A stretch of 64,000 nucleotides of DNA from Morella rubra (Eukaryota > Streptophyta > Magnoliopsida > Fagales > Myricaceae). Within the stretch, counting starts at the first letter, position 1. Each line of letters opens with the position of its first letter. The DNA lies in contig CM025850.1 in assembly GCA_003952965.2 (NCBI GenBank), forward strand, positions 16,969,717-17,033,716. The letters are read 5' to 3'. The position numbers were made by a program, and so were the translations under genes. Below the pieces are notes generated by a model. The model worked only from the letters and a program-made list of their open reading frames with translations. It searched no databases and was not told the origin of the DNA. Positions 1-12,376 of the stretch are shown here, one piece after another.

Positions 1-184
1 CGGTCACTGACCGTCGTTAGATCAACCGCTGCTATATTGTGTTTATAGCGACGGTTTATGACCGCCGCTATAGAGACCGCCGCTATAGGCGTATTTTCGG
101 TCGCGTTTTAAGTAAACTGCCGGGATATGGGCTATATAGCAGTGGTTTTGGTGACTGCTGTTGTAGACCTTTTTTTTTGTAGTG
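1..184 (+). mobile_element. CACTA element, right terminus (family A)
   Basis: The sequence ends in a T-run followed by TGTAGTG at 178-184, the inverse of the CACTACA terminus of CACTA (En/Spm) transposons. The subterminal zone carries the motif GACCGCCGCTATAG at 60-73 and 75-88, the same motif found at the ends of the complete element at 42210-45952. The rest of the element lies upstream of the window, so its target duplication cannot be checked. Such subterminal repeats are known transposase binding sites in En/Spm elements; binding here is inferred. Confidence 0.85.
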
Positions 185-2204
185 TGACGTGTACACGGTT
201 TCTGTTAGTCAAAGCAACGATCAATAGATAGTGTAACAACCCGAACCAAAGTCCAAACAGATAGAGTTCAACTTGAAAAACAGGACTATCCACCCTGCTT
301 ACAAGCAATATTCCCAACCCAGAAACCATAAAAGAAACTTCTATTCCATCTCTTAAATATAATAATCCAAACTTAGAATCTAATCAAAACATAAGAAGAA
401 CACCTAAGAGTTTAATCAGAGCACTATTCCAAAATCCTTAAAAATCCTAAAATTAAGAATGAATCCAAATAAATAGTTTCCGAAATGAAATAAAATTACT
501 AAATTCTTCAAATTAACGCAATTACTACAAAAGTCTCCAAAGGACTTTTTATTCGATAATCCTGCAACTTGCGACCTTCTCAAAAACTACAATTCGAGAT
601 CTCCTACTACTCGCTGCCACCAATCTCTAAATCTGAAAGATAGGAAGTAAGTGGTGAGCTATCAACTAGCTTCAGTAAGTAGCAATCAATGGGGTAGGGG
701 AAATGAAGTTTTATAAACATAACCAAGATTAAGAAAATGTATTGAGCAATACCAAATTGAAAACATAATTTATAACAAAATATCCCAAGCCAAGCAACAT
801 AGTGAAATTATCAATGGTCATGAAAACCTAAATGGTCACTCGGACCCCAATGATCACAAAGATCTCAACAGTCACAAGCAAGAGGATAGCTTGATAGTAT
901 GCTCACAAACACAAATTTCACAAAATAGGCCAACCATTTCAAATGAGTTTGTGAAATCCAATTTTTACCAAAATTTATTCAGTTCCCCTAACGCATCAAA
1001 ATCGTTTAAAATACAGTTGCACGTTTAAAATCCAACATTTCCAAAATCCAAGAATTCACAATAACTCATCCAAAACTAGTTTCAATTTGTAAAAGAAATA
1101 TTTAACAATTGTGCATTTATTTTCCACAACATAAGAATTTCATAAAAGTCTTATTGAAAGACCACTTACCTCAAATGCATAACCTGAAATCTAAAGTTCC
1201 TCAAAAGATTATTGAATAATCAATTAGAACCTAAATAAATTTAAATATCATTCATCAAAACCAACATGGAGTTCAAATCATTCTATACAACTCTAAAATA
1301 ATTAAACTACTACGTTAACTAAAGTATCTTCTTAGGAACGCTCTTGGCACTAGAAACCATTACATAATCCATATTGAAAAATCTAGACAGCCCTTAATAC
1401 ACCATCTTTGCACATTAATCCACACATATCTCCATTATAAAATAAATGGTAAAATTTCAGCAACACCCATCTTTATCAAACACGAAATCTCTCCAAAAAT
1501 CCAACCTATTATCACCTACAATAACCTAAAACAAATGTGAAAATCTTGAAATCCCAAATCCAAACTTCATCATAGATAGAGACTTGAAGAAGAGAAAATA
1601 TTCACCAAATGCATTGACGAGATCAAAAGAGAACCGCTTAATATCAAGGGATTAGCCTCTCAATATTATCTACAAAACGAAAGAATCCAAATCAAAGCAA
1701 AGAGTACGAGCCAAACCAAAGATTAGATCATTCCTACCTCCAAAATTACCAACCCTTGCGATTTGGCGTCTTGAAGGCTAAAGAGAGAGAGAGTTTCAAA
1801 AAAGAGAGGTGGAGAGGGAAAAATACGACTTTGAGCAGCGTTTTTCGAAGAATATAGTGGAGATACATCTTTATTCTCACTAGGGTTCAAATATAGTGAA
1901 GAGATTGAAGTTTTAAAAGGAAAAATGAAGATTTGCAAATCAAGGGCAAAACCAGCGGAAAGGAGTCTTTTGTGTGAAGGAGAAGATGTTTTCGCTAAAG
2001 GAATTGCCACTTATCCAAAACACATAGCTTCAATTTTTTCTTTTAGACAGAAGGACTAATTTGTTGCAAAGGTCACTCGGTGATTGAAAATTAAAAAAAT
2101 GAATCCTAGTGAGTAATTCGTAGAAAGGGGTAAAACCCAATGACCAAAAATTGAATTTCCCTATTTTTTTAATATAATTTTCTAATAAGTTTTTCTTGGA
2201 TGGG
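185..2204. other. AT-rich intergenic or old repeat sequence
   Basis: No gene is supported. TGTAACAACCCGAACC at 232 resembles the start of a plant Ty3/gypsy LTR, which often begins TGTAACACCC, but no matching ...ACA end or target duplication was found. Open frames here are short and show no recognisable protein features. Confidence 0.5.
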
Positions 2205-2615
2205 TATTTCGGTATTTTGCATGCGGATATGGAGCATACAACAATGTTCCCCAAGAAAAAGAATTGGTTTACGGAAAATTTGACCTTAATTTTTTTTTTG
2301 TAAAATAATATAGCTTTTACAGTTGACTTGAAAACTTTTTACTTTGACCTATTTTCAGGCGCTTGCCAAATACCTGAAAACAAGTACAAAATTTGTTCTA
2401 CAATCCGTTTGCTTGCATGTAAAACAAATCTGTAATTTGTTTTACTTATTTTTCGGTATTTGGCAAGCGCTTGAAAATGAAGTCAAAGTAAAAAGTTTTC
2501 AAGTCAACTGTAAAACTCTATATTATTTTTCAGAAAAAAAAACTAAGCACAAATTTTTCGTAGACCAAAATGTTTTTTGGGAACATTATATAGTACGTTC
2601 TATATCTATGGGCAA
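2205..2615. repeat. Long foldback (MITE-like inverted repeat)
   Basis: Two arms of roughly 170 bases are inverse complements with mismatches. The left arm holds CAGTTGACTTGAAAACTTTT and CGCTTGCCAAATACC, the right arm GGTATTTGGCAAGCG and AAAAGTTTTCAAGTCAACTG. The loop is about 70 bases near 2383-2450. Similarity weakens beyond 2205 and 2615, so the outer limits are approximate. It codes for nothing convincing. A transcript would form a long hairpin. A related right half lies at about 11770-12170. Confidence 0.75.
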
Positions 2616-4000
2616 AAATCAGTAAGTCTTTCTCAAGTTCTAAAATATTTATTTCCACCATATGCTTCAAAAACAATCAATTTTTGCCTTCCTTTTGATT
2701 TAGCCATTAAACCACATGAATGACCGAAATGCCCCTCCAATACAAATTTTTAAAATATTAAAATTATATATAAATAAAAAGCAATGTTTTTTAAATAAAA
2801 ATTGAATTCGAAGGTTGCATATGATTGTTTTATATTCTTCTCCATAATGGGTACTTGCTTTGATCATGGGACCATCGGGATCATGGAGTTACTGCACGTT
2901 ATAAGCTATTTTATAACCGTTCGTGACAAGTGTCATGGTTCTTTCTTCCGGGCTTAATACAATATGGGCCTAATCGTTGTTATTGGGCTTTAAAGAAAGT
3001 GTGATAATGTCTATCTAGCTCAAATTGGTTTGGGTTGGATCTAATTCAGTATTGGTATCATCACTTGGGTCAAAAGATCTATGTGTTGACGAATAATATT
3101 GATACTAGGTATTAACCGGGGAGAAGCGCGGGACACCTCGGAACGTCTGAACGAGAAAGACCTCGGAGATAATAATGGGACCTCGGGATGTTTGTAGGGA
3201 ACATCAGAAACTTCTGGGATGTCGGAATATTATGGGTGTATCTTGAAATGTTTGCAAGACGTCGGGAGAGTATAGATATCTCGGAATGTTTGGAAGGTTG
3301 GGAAAACACTGAAACACACTAACTCACACACTCGGATAGATAAGCTCACCACCCAAGTAGAACACAAAGGGATACATAAATCACCACCCAATATAATCCA
3401 ACACAGGATACAGAGCAAGAAACTCGCCACCTATCGGAATCCACCGAAGGATAAGAGTTGTTAGAAGAAATCCTTCTTCAAAGTAGCCTAAGGCTCAAGT
3501 TGTATAAACACTAAAAAATCTCTATTTCCTTTTCCACTACTAGATAGGGTTTAAGTAGTAAAACTTGGAACAACCCTCCAAGCATGGTAAATGCGAAATA
3601 CATCTTCTTAGGGAGCATAAAAGACTCTTAGGGAAATGAAAATACACTTTGAAAATCCAAAAGAACAAGCTAAAAATAGCAAAACTCGTCCAAATTCACT
3701 AGACCTCGGAATTAACTGCCAGCCTGACCTCCTTGGAGTAATTTAATTCATAACTTCATTAGAGAAAACTCCAAATTGTACGGCGTTTGATGCATTGGAA
3801 ACTCGACTCGTAGATATTTCCAACAAGTCATAATTCCAGATAGAAACCCTTCGTAAATCATTTCATATTTTAATTTTAATCTCAACCTTCTGTGCTAACC
3901 ACACCTGTGTCAAATATCCTCTTCGAATATGCTATCTTTTAATAGGATTCGTTGGGTCTTCGATCATCAAAGCGTGCTTGCATTCTTGTATTGCTTCTTG
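2616..4000. other. Intergenic, repetitive, no gene seen
   Basis: Around 3100-3300 there are loose repeats of TCGGAATGTT and CCTCGGGATGTTT type. No coding frame resembles a known protein, and no LTR ends or target duplications could be fixed. Confidence 0.4.
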
Positions 4001-4336
4001 CTAGCCTTTATTATCTTCGTGTATTGCAGCCAACTCGAAGAGAACTTTGGCGTGGAAAAGTGCCAAGGGCATTGACTTCTTGAAGAAGGCTAGAGCTTGC
4101 CTGGCTGCTTCGGCAGCGTGATTTAGGTGCTTGCATTTTTTGTTAGAGTCACCAATAAGAGCAGCGGTTTTGATGTGGATGTCTCCAAGAGAGCGGTAGA
4201 GAATGGCGGAGCCGTGGTTGCTGATGTTGTCTCTGCTGTGGTGGGAAATGGATTCTTTGATGAGTTTGAGGGCTTTGATTGAAACATCCGATGGTGGGCG
4301 ATCAATGGAAGCGGAGGGCCTCTTCTTCGGGGCCAT
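4001..4336 (-). pseudogene. Unidentified helical protein, truncated by a stop codon
   Basis: An ATG at 4336-4334 opens a 111-codon frame with a basic, proline-rich start (MAPKKRPSAS) and a helical, alanine-rich body with paired helices that loosely recall tetratricopeptide folds, for example AAEAARQALAFFKKSMPLAL. The frame ends at TAG (4001-4003). The same frame then continues for about 22 sensible codons (QEAIQECKHALMIEDPTNP) to a second stop at 3932-3934. A single nonsense change, or an exon end, is therefore likely. I do not recognise the family. It could still be a short expressed gene, because the first 111 codons are uninterrupted and begin with ATG. Just upstream, toward 4600, the sequence is AT-rich with no clear promoter. 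Confidence 0.5.
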
Positions 4337-4595
4337 TTCTTTTTTTCTAGTCTTTTGGGGGTGATGTCAAGAAAATCTTATTAGAACGCTGTTTGGTTTC
4401 TGATTACGTAGTTTGGGTTGGTCACAAGCTTAATTAACTAAATTCAAACCGCTCTGCATAGAAAGGAGAGAATACGTAAACTAGTTCTGTTTTTTTATCT
4501 TTATTTTGGTTTTTCCTCCTAATTTCTAGATAAATAGTTAGTTTTTTTTTTTTGAATTTCTAATTAATTAGAGGAGTTAGATATTAGGGAGAAGA
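4337..4595. other. 5' flank of the unidentified gene
   Basis: This is AT-rich sequence upstream of the minus-strand ATG at 4336. No TATA box or repeat boundary could be assigned with confidence. Confidence 0.3.
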
Positions 4596-5172
4596 AGAAA
4601 GAACAAGCATGTGGTGGGCATAGTAAAGGTTCGATAGAAGACAAAATGTTTGAAATTGATTGATTTAATTGAAACGAGAATGGGGGAAAACGATTACTTG
4701 ATAGCATTGAAAAAAGAAGGCAAATTGTTTGGGGTGATAAGACAACAAAGGGAAGAAAGATTTAAAATAGATGTGACAATTTAATTGATAAGAGATACGT
4801 AGGGTATGTACATGGTACTCCCACATTCTTGTATTACTTCTTTCTAGTAAAAAATTTTGGATGTGGTGTGAAAATTTAGGGAGTTTTTTAAAAAGTAGCA
4901 AAAGTTTTGTAGCGTGTTTGGGTGGATGTTGGAAATTTTTGAAATTTTATAGAAGTTGATGAAAAAGTGAGGAGAAAGATAATGTAATTGAACTTTTATA
5001 TTTATTTAATGGAAAGAGAAGATTTAATAGAGAATTGTGAATCGAGATGATTGTGAAGTTTGTTTTTTTTTTTTAAATATTTCAAAATTAAAAATGAGAA
5101 TAACATTGTTAAAATACAATCAAACATAAGGGATAAAAATGTCAACTGAAAAATGTTTTTGAAAATTAAGGA
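4596..5172. repeat. Duplicated block, copy A (uninterrupted)
   Basis: The block starting GAAAGAACAAGCATGTGG and ending near GTCAACTGAAAAATG recurs at 7340-7555 plus 11316-11690. Copy A lacks the long LTR that splits copy B, so it shows the empty site: ...GGTATGTACATGGTACTCCC near 4805-4825. No coding function is evident. Confidence 0.8.
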
Positions 5173-7339
5173 AACAATCTTGATCCTATCTTGGCAAGAT
5201 TGCTCCTTGATTGACAATAGAGATTTTAGAGTATGTGGCTATTAGGGTTAGCTCCTTATATGGATGCTTATGGCCGGCCACATGTGCTAAATAAGAGGAC
5301 AATCAATCTTTAATTGATTTGTCCTTTATTTGGCAAGTTTTGAGGAAAAAGGCAAGATCTTTCCTTTCTATCCTCATAGGATCTTGGTGATTTGATTGTG
5401 TCGCAATCAAGTCTTTTCTTATAGAAGGAAAGGCCCTTGCCGCCCAAGCCCATGGAGTAGTATAAATACCCCTCCATGACACACTTGTAAGCATCCATTG
5501 AATATTTATCGAATTGAATAGAAGTCTCCAAGGGAGCTTTGTGGTCATTGTGCCTTTATTTCCTGTGTACGGGGTTAAGCCTGACACTTGGGCTGGCATG
5601 GGTGCTCTAGTGCTTGGGGTTAGGCCTGACACTATTCATACTTGTTAGACTTGACTTGCATTGGGTTAGGCCTGTCAAGTTGAGGCAATCGACGATGGGG
5701 TTAAGCTAGGAAGCTTAGGCTAGCATAGGAGGTTTTGAACTTAGGCTTGTGTATCTCAGGTTCTAGGGTTGTTTCGGGTGCTAGCCCATTCGAGCTTAGG
5801 CTTGCTTATCCATCTTCTCAACCATCTGTATTTTATTTAATTTATCTATCAATAAAATCAAAATACCAAAAATATCTTTCTTTTCTTTTATTCAAATACT
5901 TGAGCTATATTGCTCTTGAGTTCCTCATCGGGTCAGCTAAAGAGTATCAATTTGCGATGTGGGCTAAACATGAGTATTCACAAGTCCTTACTTATGAGAG
6001 GGATAGGCATTGGTGAGGGGTCTAGGCTGGGGTCCTTATCACGTGGACAAGGTTGTCAAAAACCTAGCTCTAGCCAGCAAGCCGATGCGCATCCATGCCT
6101 TACAAGCCAACAGGCCTGCCTGCAGAGTGCTTTGGCAGGCATTCATGCATGTCGCACACACAAACCAGCATGACAGCAGATCGGCGAGGGACACAACAAG
6201 GCATGCCATCCAGCAGGTGCGGCAAACCGCCTACCGCACAAGCCAGCATGACAACAGCGCACCTATAGGGAGCGCAAGCCAACCGACTAGTTGTTATGCA
6301 CAGCTGGCTGCACAACCAAATAGGCATGTGTTCCATGCTGTATCCCTTGGCCCACCAGTACCTAACATGCCGTATCACTTGGCCCACTAGCACCCATATT
6401 GGAAACTACGTGCATAACCCATGCACTGCACACATGCTGACTACAATGGGACTCAAGGCCATAACATCAGAGACAACCAAGGACCTCATGCCAATAAGCA
6501 CCATCAGGCCTCCACCTGAGAACCTTTATAAGGTACATCATTGGGAGTACAAACTATCTACACCAACCACAAGGACTCTAGTCCTTGCATTATCAGGCCC
6601 ACACAATCATGGAGAGACATGTACTGCATTGAAGGACACAATTGGTGAAAATGAGGCTAAGTACAAGGTAACAAGGCCTCACTCTTGACCGGTACATGTC
6701 GCCACATGACTTACTATAGCATATAATTAGTTATGATTGGCCTTAGGCTTAGGTATCATTACATTCCCTATGGTATTAACTTCTAATAACTCAATTGTCG
6801 AGGTACAACTTTGAAAGGACAGGTCCTGGTGAATTATTTTAAGCAACATAGGTCTTTCTACCCTCCAAAAGTTAGCCGAATAAGGGAAGCCTGATATGGT
6901 ATCAAGGTTGAGATATCCACTATCAGATTCAAATACCCTTTTTAGATCTCATCCCCGTTAGTAGGCTAATATTTAGTGGACAGGAGGACCTATATATTTG
7001 AAAAAATAACCATAGGGACTAGCTCATTCAAAGTGTATTTATTTGATAAAAGTCTACCAATGGGACTATATTGGTAATTAAGTCTTTGCTGGCTTTATAA
7101 TGTACCTTTTGCACTTTATTCTTTGTTTTTTTTTTTCTGTAAGATCTTTAGAAGCTTCCTAAAATAGGATAGTTGAACCTTTAATATAAGAAGGCAATGT
7201 ATGCTTCAAATTACGTTGTCGAATGAATGCTTCTTTGATCAATAGGTTGAGCCGAGCTCCCACCCTCGTGTATTGCTTGCTAACTTGAGTTAGTCTCAAA
7301 CACGTAGAACCTTGTTGTGCTAGCTCAAACTAGTGCTCA
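5173..7339. other. Unclassified retroelement-like segment
   Basis: This lies between the two copies of the duplicated block. It contains a TATAAATA box, GGGGTTAAGCCTGACAC / GGGGTTAGGCCTGACAC direct repeats (5550-5640), and a relatively GC-rich stretch at 6010-6690 with overlapping open frames that resemble no protein I know. CTTGGCCCACCAGTACC / CTTGGCCCACTAGCACC is repeated near 6349-6395. The layout fits LTR plus leader sequence, but no ends, primer site or polymerase motifs were found. Confidence 0.4.
5461..5468 (+). promoter_or_regulatory. TATA box of an LTR-like segment
   Basis: TATAAATA is followed by a C-rich stretch (CCCCTCC) about 30 bases before a plausible start region. The context is an LTR-like segment rather than a host gene. 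Activity is inferred only. Confidence 0.35.
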
Positions 7340-7555
7340 AAGAAAGAACAAGCATGTGGTGGGCATAGTAAAGGTTGGATAGTAGACGAAATGTTTGAAA
7401 TTGATTGACTTAATTGAAATGAGAATGGGGGGAAAAGATTACTTGATTGCATTGAAAAAGAAGTCAAATTCTTTGGGGGTGATAAGACAACATAGGGAAG
7501 AAAGATTTAAAATAGATGTGACAATTTAATTGATAAGGGATAAGTAAAGTATGTA
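7340..7555. repeat. Duplicated block, copy B, left part
   Basis: It matches copy A from GAAAGAACAAGCATGTGG to AAAGTATGTA and then stops at the LTR insertion. The block resumes at 11316. Confidence 0.8.
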
Positions 7556-10500
7556 GGTGAGACCCCGTCTTAGAAACTAGTAGCGTCGATCAATTTAGAT
7601 TCTCTTCCATGTTGATCTTGACATTGAAATCTTACTTTGCCACTCTAAGTGTTGCACTATCCTGAATTATTAAAAAGCAAATGTATGGTTTAATTTAAAA
7701 TTTATGTCAAGGTAAAATTTTACTGTACAGTTATTTTGGTCTATTTGGTTAATATCCAAAATTTATGTTGTGTGCTTGTCTTGAAATAAGCATGTTGATT
7801 TTAGATCTTTGTTTTGTATGATAGGGTGTATTTCAAATTCTTTTAGAGATTAGAGTCCCATTATTTTGAAATTTTATAGCTGAATTATAAATTTACAAAA
7901 AATTCAAGTACTTTAAATTTAATTTATGAGTCTTACATTAAAATTAGGGTGTGAATGTTTAATTAAGGAGAATGAATGGTAGAATTTCAAATACATAGAG
8001 AATAGAGGAGAGAAAATTTAAAAGATTTAAATGTGTTGCTCATGAGACCCAATGAGATTAGGCGATAGAAACAAGGTTGGGGCAATTAAGTCAATTGCCC
8101 TCCCTTCTATTCTTTCTTCTCCATCGTCGACCATTCCTCTCCAATTTTTCATTTTGCACATACAACAGCTTAGAGAGAGAGAGAGAGAGAGAGTCAGAAG
8201 TGTGAAAGAGAGGAAGACAAAGAAGAAACGAAGAAGAAGAACTCGTGGATTTCTTTGGTGATTCAGTAAGTTTTGAGAGAATAACTTAGAATCTTTGTTT
8301 TTTCGGTTGCATGTAATGATCTAGAGTTGGGTTCATGCACAGGGTCAAGGAGAAGTGAAGAACATTAGAAAATTTGAAAGAAATCAGGTAAAATAGTTAT
8401 ACGTTGTGAAACTGAAGGAGGAAGGGATTTTTGATGGAGATTTGATTGTTTCGATTGTGTTCGTATATCAAAATGTTTAGAAACTTTTTTAGATTAGATA
8501 TAATTCGTTGCATGTGTAATTTAGTATATAAAGATTCAAGAAATCGATTTGAAACCAACTGTTCTATAGTTCGACTATGTTTGTTTAATGGTTTTGAAAA
8601 CATTTTTTGATTTCAAAACCCTCTTTTAATCCAAACATGATTTTTTTTCACACAAAAAATCTTCAATAAAATTTTCTATCTAATCATTGGCCTCGATTTC
8701 TATGAAAAACAACACAAAAACTTAAACAACTTTTGCAAAAATCCATAAAAACTCCTCTTCCAAAAATTTTTTTTCTAAAAATATTTTTTATGGGCCCCAC
8801 CACTTTTTAAAAACACCAAAAAATATATCTCAATTTTCTTAGTCATTACAAAAAAAATTTTTCAAAAACACAAACCAACATGGCTTAAGTTCTACAAAAA
8901 AGAGTCTCGTTAGGGATAATTTTTTTGTTGATTCTTGTACTTTTTTTATACCAAATCAATTTTATCTGAAATCTCTTTTAAAACCAAGGATTTTGACAAA
9001 AATTTCAGGTGATTCGGATATATATTGAGTGAGTTATGAATTTTTAAAGTTTAGATGTCAAGCTGTCACCCTGCCTTATACGTCCCAGACTCTTCGCTTG
9101 TTTTGAATGTCATAAAAGGGGACATTTCAAATATTATTTTAATGGGTTAGGGATTGAACTTTAAGTTTATGAAAGGGGAACATTTTGAGACAAATTTCGT
9201 GCATTTTAGTTGAAAAACGAGTGAGTTACGTGGTTTTTTTTGAAGTTTGGTGTGTAAACTGGACACGAGGTAAAACATTCCAGATTTTTTTCTTAGTTCA
9301 GAGGTCTTTTAAAGACCCATTTCAAATCTGATTGTTATTAAGTTTATCTTGAAATTTAAGTTTATGAAATAGGAGCATGTAAAATAAATTTTGTGTTATT
9401 TGAGTCTGTACTGAATAAGTTATGAATTTTTGAAAATCAGAGGTTGAGCTGGAGATGCAGTGGTGTGTTCCAGATTTTTCAAACTTTGTTAAATTTATTT
9501 GAAAGGTCTTTTCAGGTCATACTTTTGTATTTCCAATTTTGAAATTTAAATTTAGGAAGTAACAGTATTTTGAAACTCAATTTTGAAATTTTGAGTAAAG
9601 ATAAATAAGTTACAAATTTTCAAAGTTAGCAAGGTCAAGCTAGAAACAATAGTATTTACTCAAGATTTTTATATGCTGTGAAGCATTTTTTGAAATAGTA
9701 AATCATATCCGATTTTTATACTTTTATCTTTAAATTTTAAAGTAAATGAAAGAAGAAAATTTTGTGTCATTGAATTTAAAGCTATACTTATCAACTTATG
9801 AATTTCTGAAGTTGGACACGTTAGAACTGTCATCAGCTTGAATGCGCCTAGCAACTTGTATTTTCAAATAAATCTTTTGAGTGGCAAACGAACCCTGAAT
9901 TACCCTAAGTTTTAATATGTTATAACTGTTAGAATTATGTGCCCTCGATAACCAAATAATTAATCCAGTCCTAGTATCTCATATGGAATATAGTTTGGTG
10001 GAAGGAATTAATTGTATGTAAAAGGGGCATATTTGTAATAATCTCAAATTTCAAGGGTCAATTACAATATGCTGATGGACTTGATTGTAATCAGTAAAAG
10101 CCCTAATTTTATTAGAAGAAGAGTTCTTCAGTTTAATCCTACTGCTAGAATTTGAGATTCCAAAGGATCCTATGTCTTATGCTTTTTCTAGGGTTCCCAA
10201 GGCCTATAAATATAACTGTTATATTCAAAGGGGTTGGCTATCAGAACCTATTAGAGAAATCCTAAAAATGAGAGAGTGACATAAATCCCTTAGGAGGCAA
10301 GACATCTGTGTTGCTATTTTAAATCGCTGGAGCTTTGGATTGATCATGAAGCGGGTTGAAACTTGTGGATTCCCGAATTACTGTATCAAGGTAAGTGATC
10401 AAATCCGCAATTGCAATTATAATCCTGGTTGATGTTTTGTTGAAAACATGTTGTTTGTTTAGTTTAATTCCGCATAAACTATCAATAACATCAAGTGTGA

Positions 10501-11315
10501 GGATCATTTTGGCACCTAATTTTAATGGGTTTAGTGATAGTGAACCACCGCTAGTTAGTAAAGAAATATATGTGACTCAGTATAACATGTTTTGTTCAAA
10601 TGAATGAATGTTTGTTGCATCAAGTGAAATTCTAAACCATTTAAGTGACGACCTTAGTATGACTAACTTGTAGGTAAGGAACCACCACAAGCTCGAGTAG
10701 GTAAAGGTAAGTGGAAAAATTATGTTTTTGAAAACTGGAATGATACACAGCATGAATATTTGTCATCGAGCATGTCATGAGCATTTGCATTGATTTTCTC
10801 AAAATGAAGAAAGAGAAATTTTATGCAAATGAAAGTGAGATGTTATTGTATGTTATGAAATTTTAGGAAAAGGGGAACGGTTCCAAAAGGAACGTACAAC
10901 CTTGACTTCAGGGGTACATGGAGCGATAGAAGTAGCTAAAATAATGATGAAGAGATTTTTAAGCTAAATTTCAAGAGTCTCATGCATAAACATGCATTTA
11001 CTTTTGGCACTACATGTATACCTATCATTTATCATTATGCTCAAGTCAAACATATTTGAGTTCATTAATCATCCCTTACTAAGTCATTCGACTAATAATA
11101 TTTTCAACTGCAATATTCAAGATGACGTTCCAGGTGAAGAAACTTATGAGTAGTATTTTCAAAAACTAAAAGTGACTCATACTTTCAAAATTGTTAATAA
11201 CGAGTTAAAAAAAAAATCCCGCTGCAAGATTAAGTTAAGTGAGTTGGACCATTCGTCATTGCAAACACTCACGGCTGTCATTAGCCCCCTTCGGGCTAGC
11301 GTTTGGAGTGTGACA
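7556..11315 (+). mobile_element. Long solo LTR (Ty3/gypsy-like), with a nested LTR
   Basis: Compared with the empty copy A, this segment interrupts ATGTA (7551-7555), with ATATA at 11316-11320 as a one-mismatch target duplication. It begins GGTGAGACCCCG and ends GTGTGACA. No polymerase coding sequence lies inside, so it is a solo LTR of about 3.2 kb once the nested 558-bp LTR is removed. A second copy is at about 50409-53774. Internally there is a (GA)n tract at 8172-8193 and a degenerate array with a recurring AGTTATGAATTTTT motif (9040-9830). Length and end sequences suit long-LTR gypsy lineages such as Tekay or Ogre, but the lineage is not proven. Confidence 0.75.
9927..10484 (+). mobile_element. 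Solo LTR, 558 bp, nested in the long LTR
   Basis: It starts TGTTAGAATT and ends ACTATCA (TG...CA), with an exact 5-bp target duplication ATAAC at 9922-9926 and 10485-10489. The second copy of the host LTR, near 52350, lacks it and reads directly through the site. Its middle (GGAATATAGTTTGGTGGAAGG) resembles the LTR family at 14327-16939 and 18469-19718. Confidence 0.9.
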
Positions 11316-11690
11316 ATATACATGGTACTCCCAAATTCTTGTATTCCTTCTTCCTAGTCAAAAATTTTGGATGTGGTGGGAAAATTTAGGAGTTTTTGAA
11401 AAAATAGTGAAAATCTATTTTTTGAAATTTTTTGGGAGTTGATGAAAAAGTGAGGAGAAAGATAATGTGATTAATTGTTTATATTTATTTTGATGGAAAT
11501 AGATGATTTAATCTAGAATTGTGAATAGAGATGATGATCAAGTTACTATTTATTATTTTAACATTTTAAAATTACAAAATGAGGATAACATTGTTAAAAT
11601 ACAAGCAAACTTAAGGGATAAAAATGTCAACTGAAAAATATTTTTAAAAATTTTTTTCACAAAATTTTATCCTACATTTATGTTTGCCTA
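11316..11690. repeat. Duplicated block, copy B, right part
   Basis: It resumes the match to copy A (CATGGTACTCCC...) directly after the LTR and continues to about GTCAACTGAAAAATA. Confidence 0.75.
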
Positions 11691-11769
11691 GTGAAAGTTT
11701 TGGAACATAGATAATTTTGAAAATTTTTCAGTATACAAACATCATTGGTTAGTTTGTTCGCTTGTGAAA

Positions 11770-12170
11770 CAAATTTTTATTTTTAGGTATTTGGCAAGTA
11801 CCTGAAAATGAGGTCACTGTAAAAAGTTTTCAAGTCAACTGTAAAAGCTCTATTATTTTCTAAGAAAACAAACTAAGTGCAAATTTTTATAAATCAATTT
11901 TTTTTTTTTTGGAAACATTATAGTACGCCTCATATCTATGGACAAAAATTAGTAAGCCTCTCTCAAATTCCAAAATATTTTATTCCTCATGTGTTTCAGA
12001 AACAATCAATTATTGCCTTATGTTTGATTTGGCTTAAACCATTTGCAAAAATGATTGAAATGCCTATCTGACACAAAATTATTAAAAAATAATTATAAAT
12101 AAAAATAAAAAAATATATTTTTAAATAAAATTGAATTTGAAGGTTGCATAATAGTTTTATATTCTTCTCT
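11770..12170. repeat. Partial copy of the 2205-2615 foldback with flank
   Basis: It shares GGTATTTGGCAAG, AAAAAGTTTTCAAGTCAACT and the following ~300 bases with 2455-2850. The left arm is largely missing, so it cannot form the same hairpin. Confidence 0.65.
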
Positions 12171-12376
12171 TTCCAAGCCACGTTGGCACTTCTCCTTTAG
12201 TTGACTAACGGCAATTGAACTGCGAAGACCAATTTTATAGCAAAAGTCTACCTTAGGGTCTATAAACTTCATAGACTTGTACGATAGTTAAACCTTTTTA
12301 TGTAAATCATTAAGCATGTCAAACATAAAAAAATATTTTAAAAGAATAAGAGCAAACAAACGGACCCTCGTTTTAA
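12171..12376. other. Flank before the CACTA terminus
   Basis: This is short AT-rich sequence without coding signal, ending ...TTTTAA directly before CACTACA at 12377. Confidence 0.3.

Noticed and set aside
6010..6690. Overlapping open frames in a GC-richer stretch
   Set aside because: Several frames are open at once on both strands, the peptides are low in hydrophobic order and resemble no family; base composition explains them.
8052..8261. Open frame with RERERERVRS-type peptide
   Set aside because: It comes from a (GA)n microsatellite within a solo LTR and recurs in the second LTR copy at 50893.
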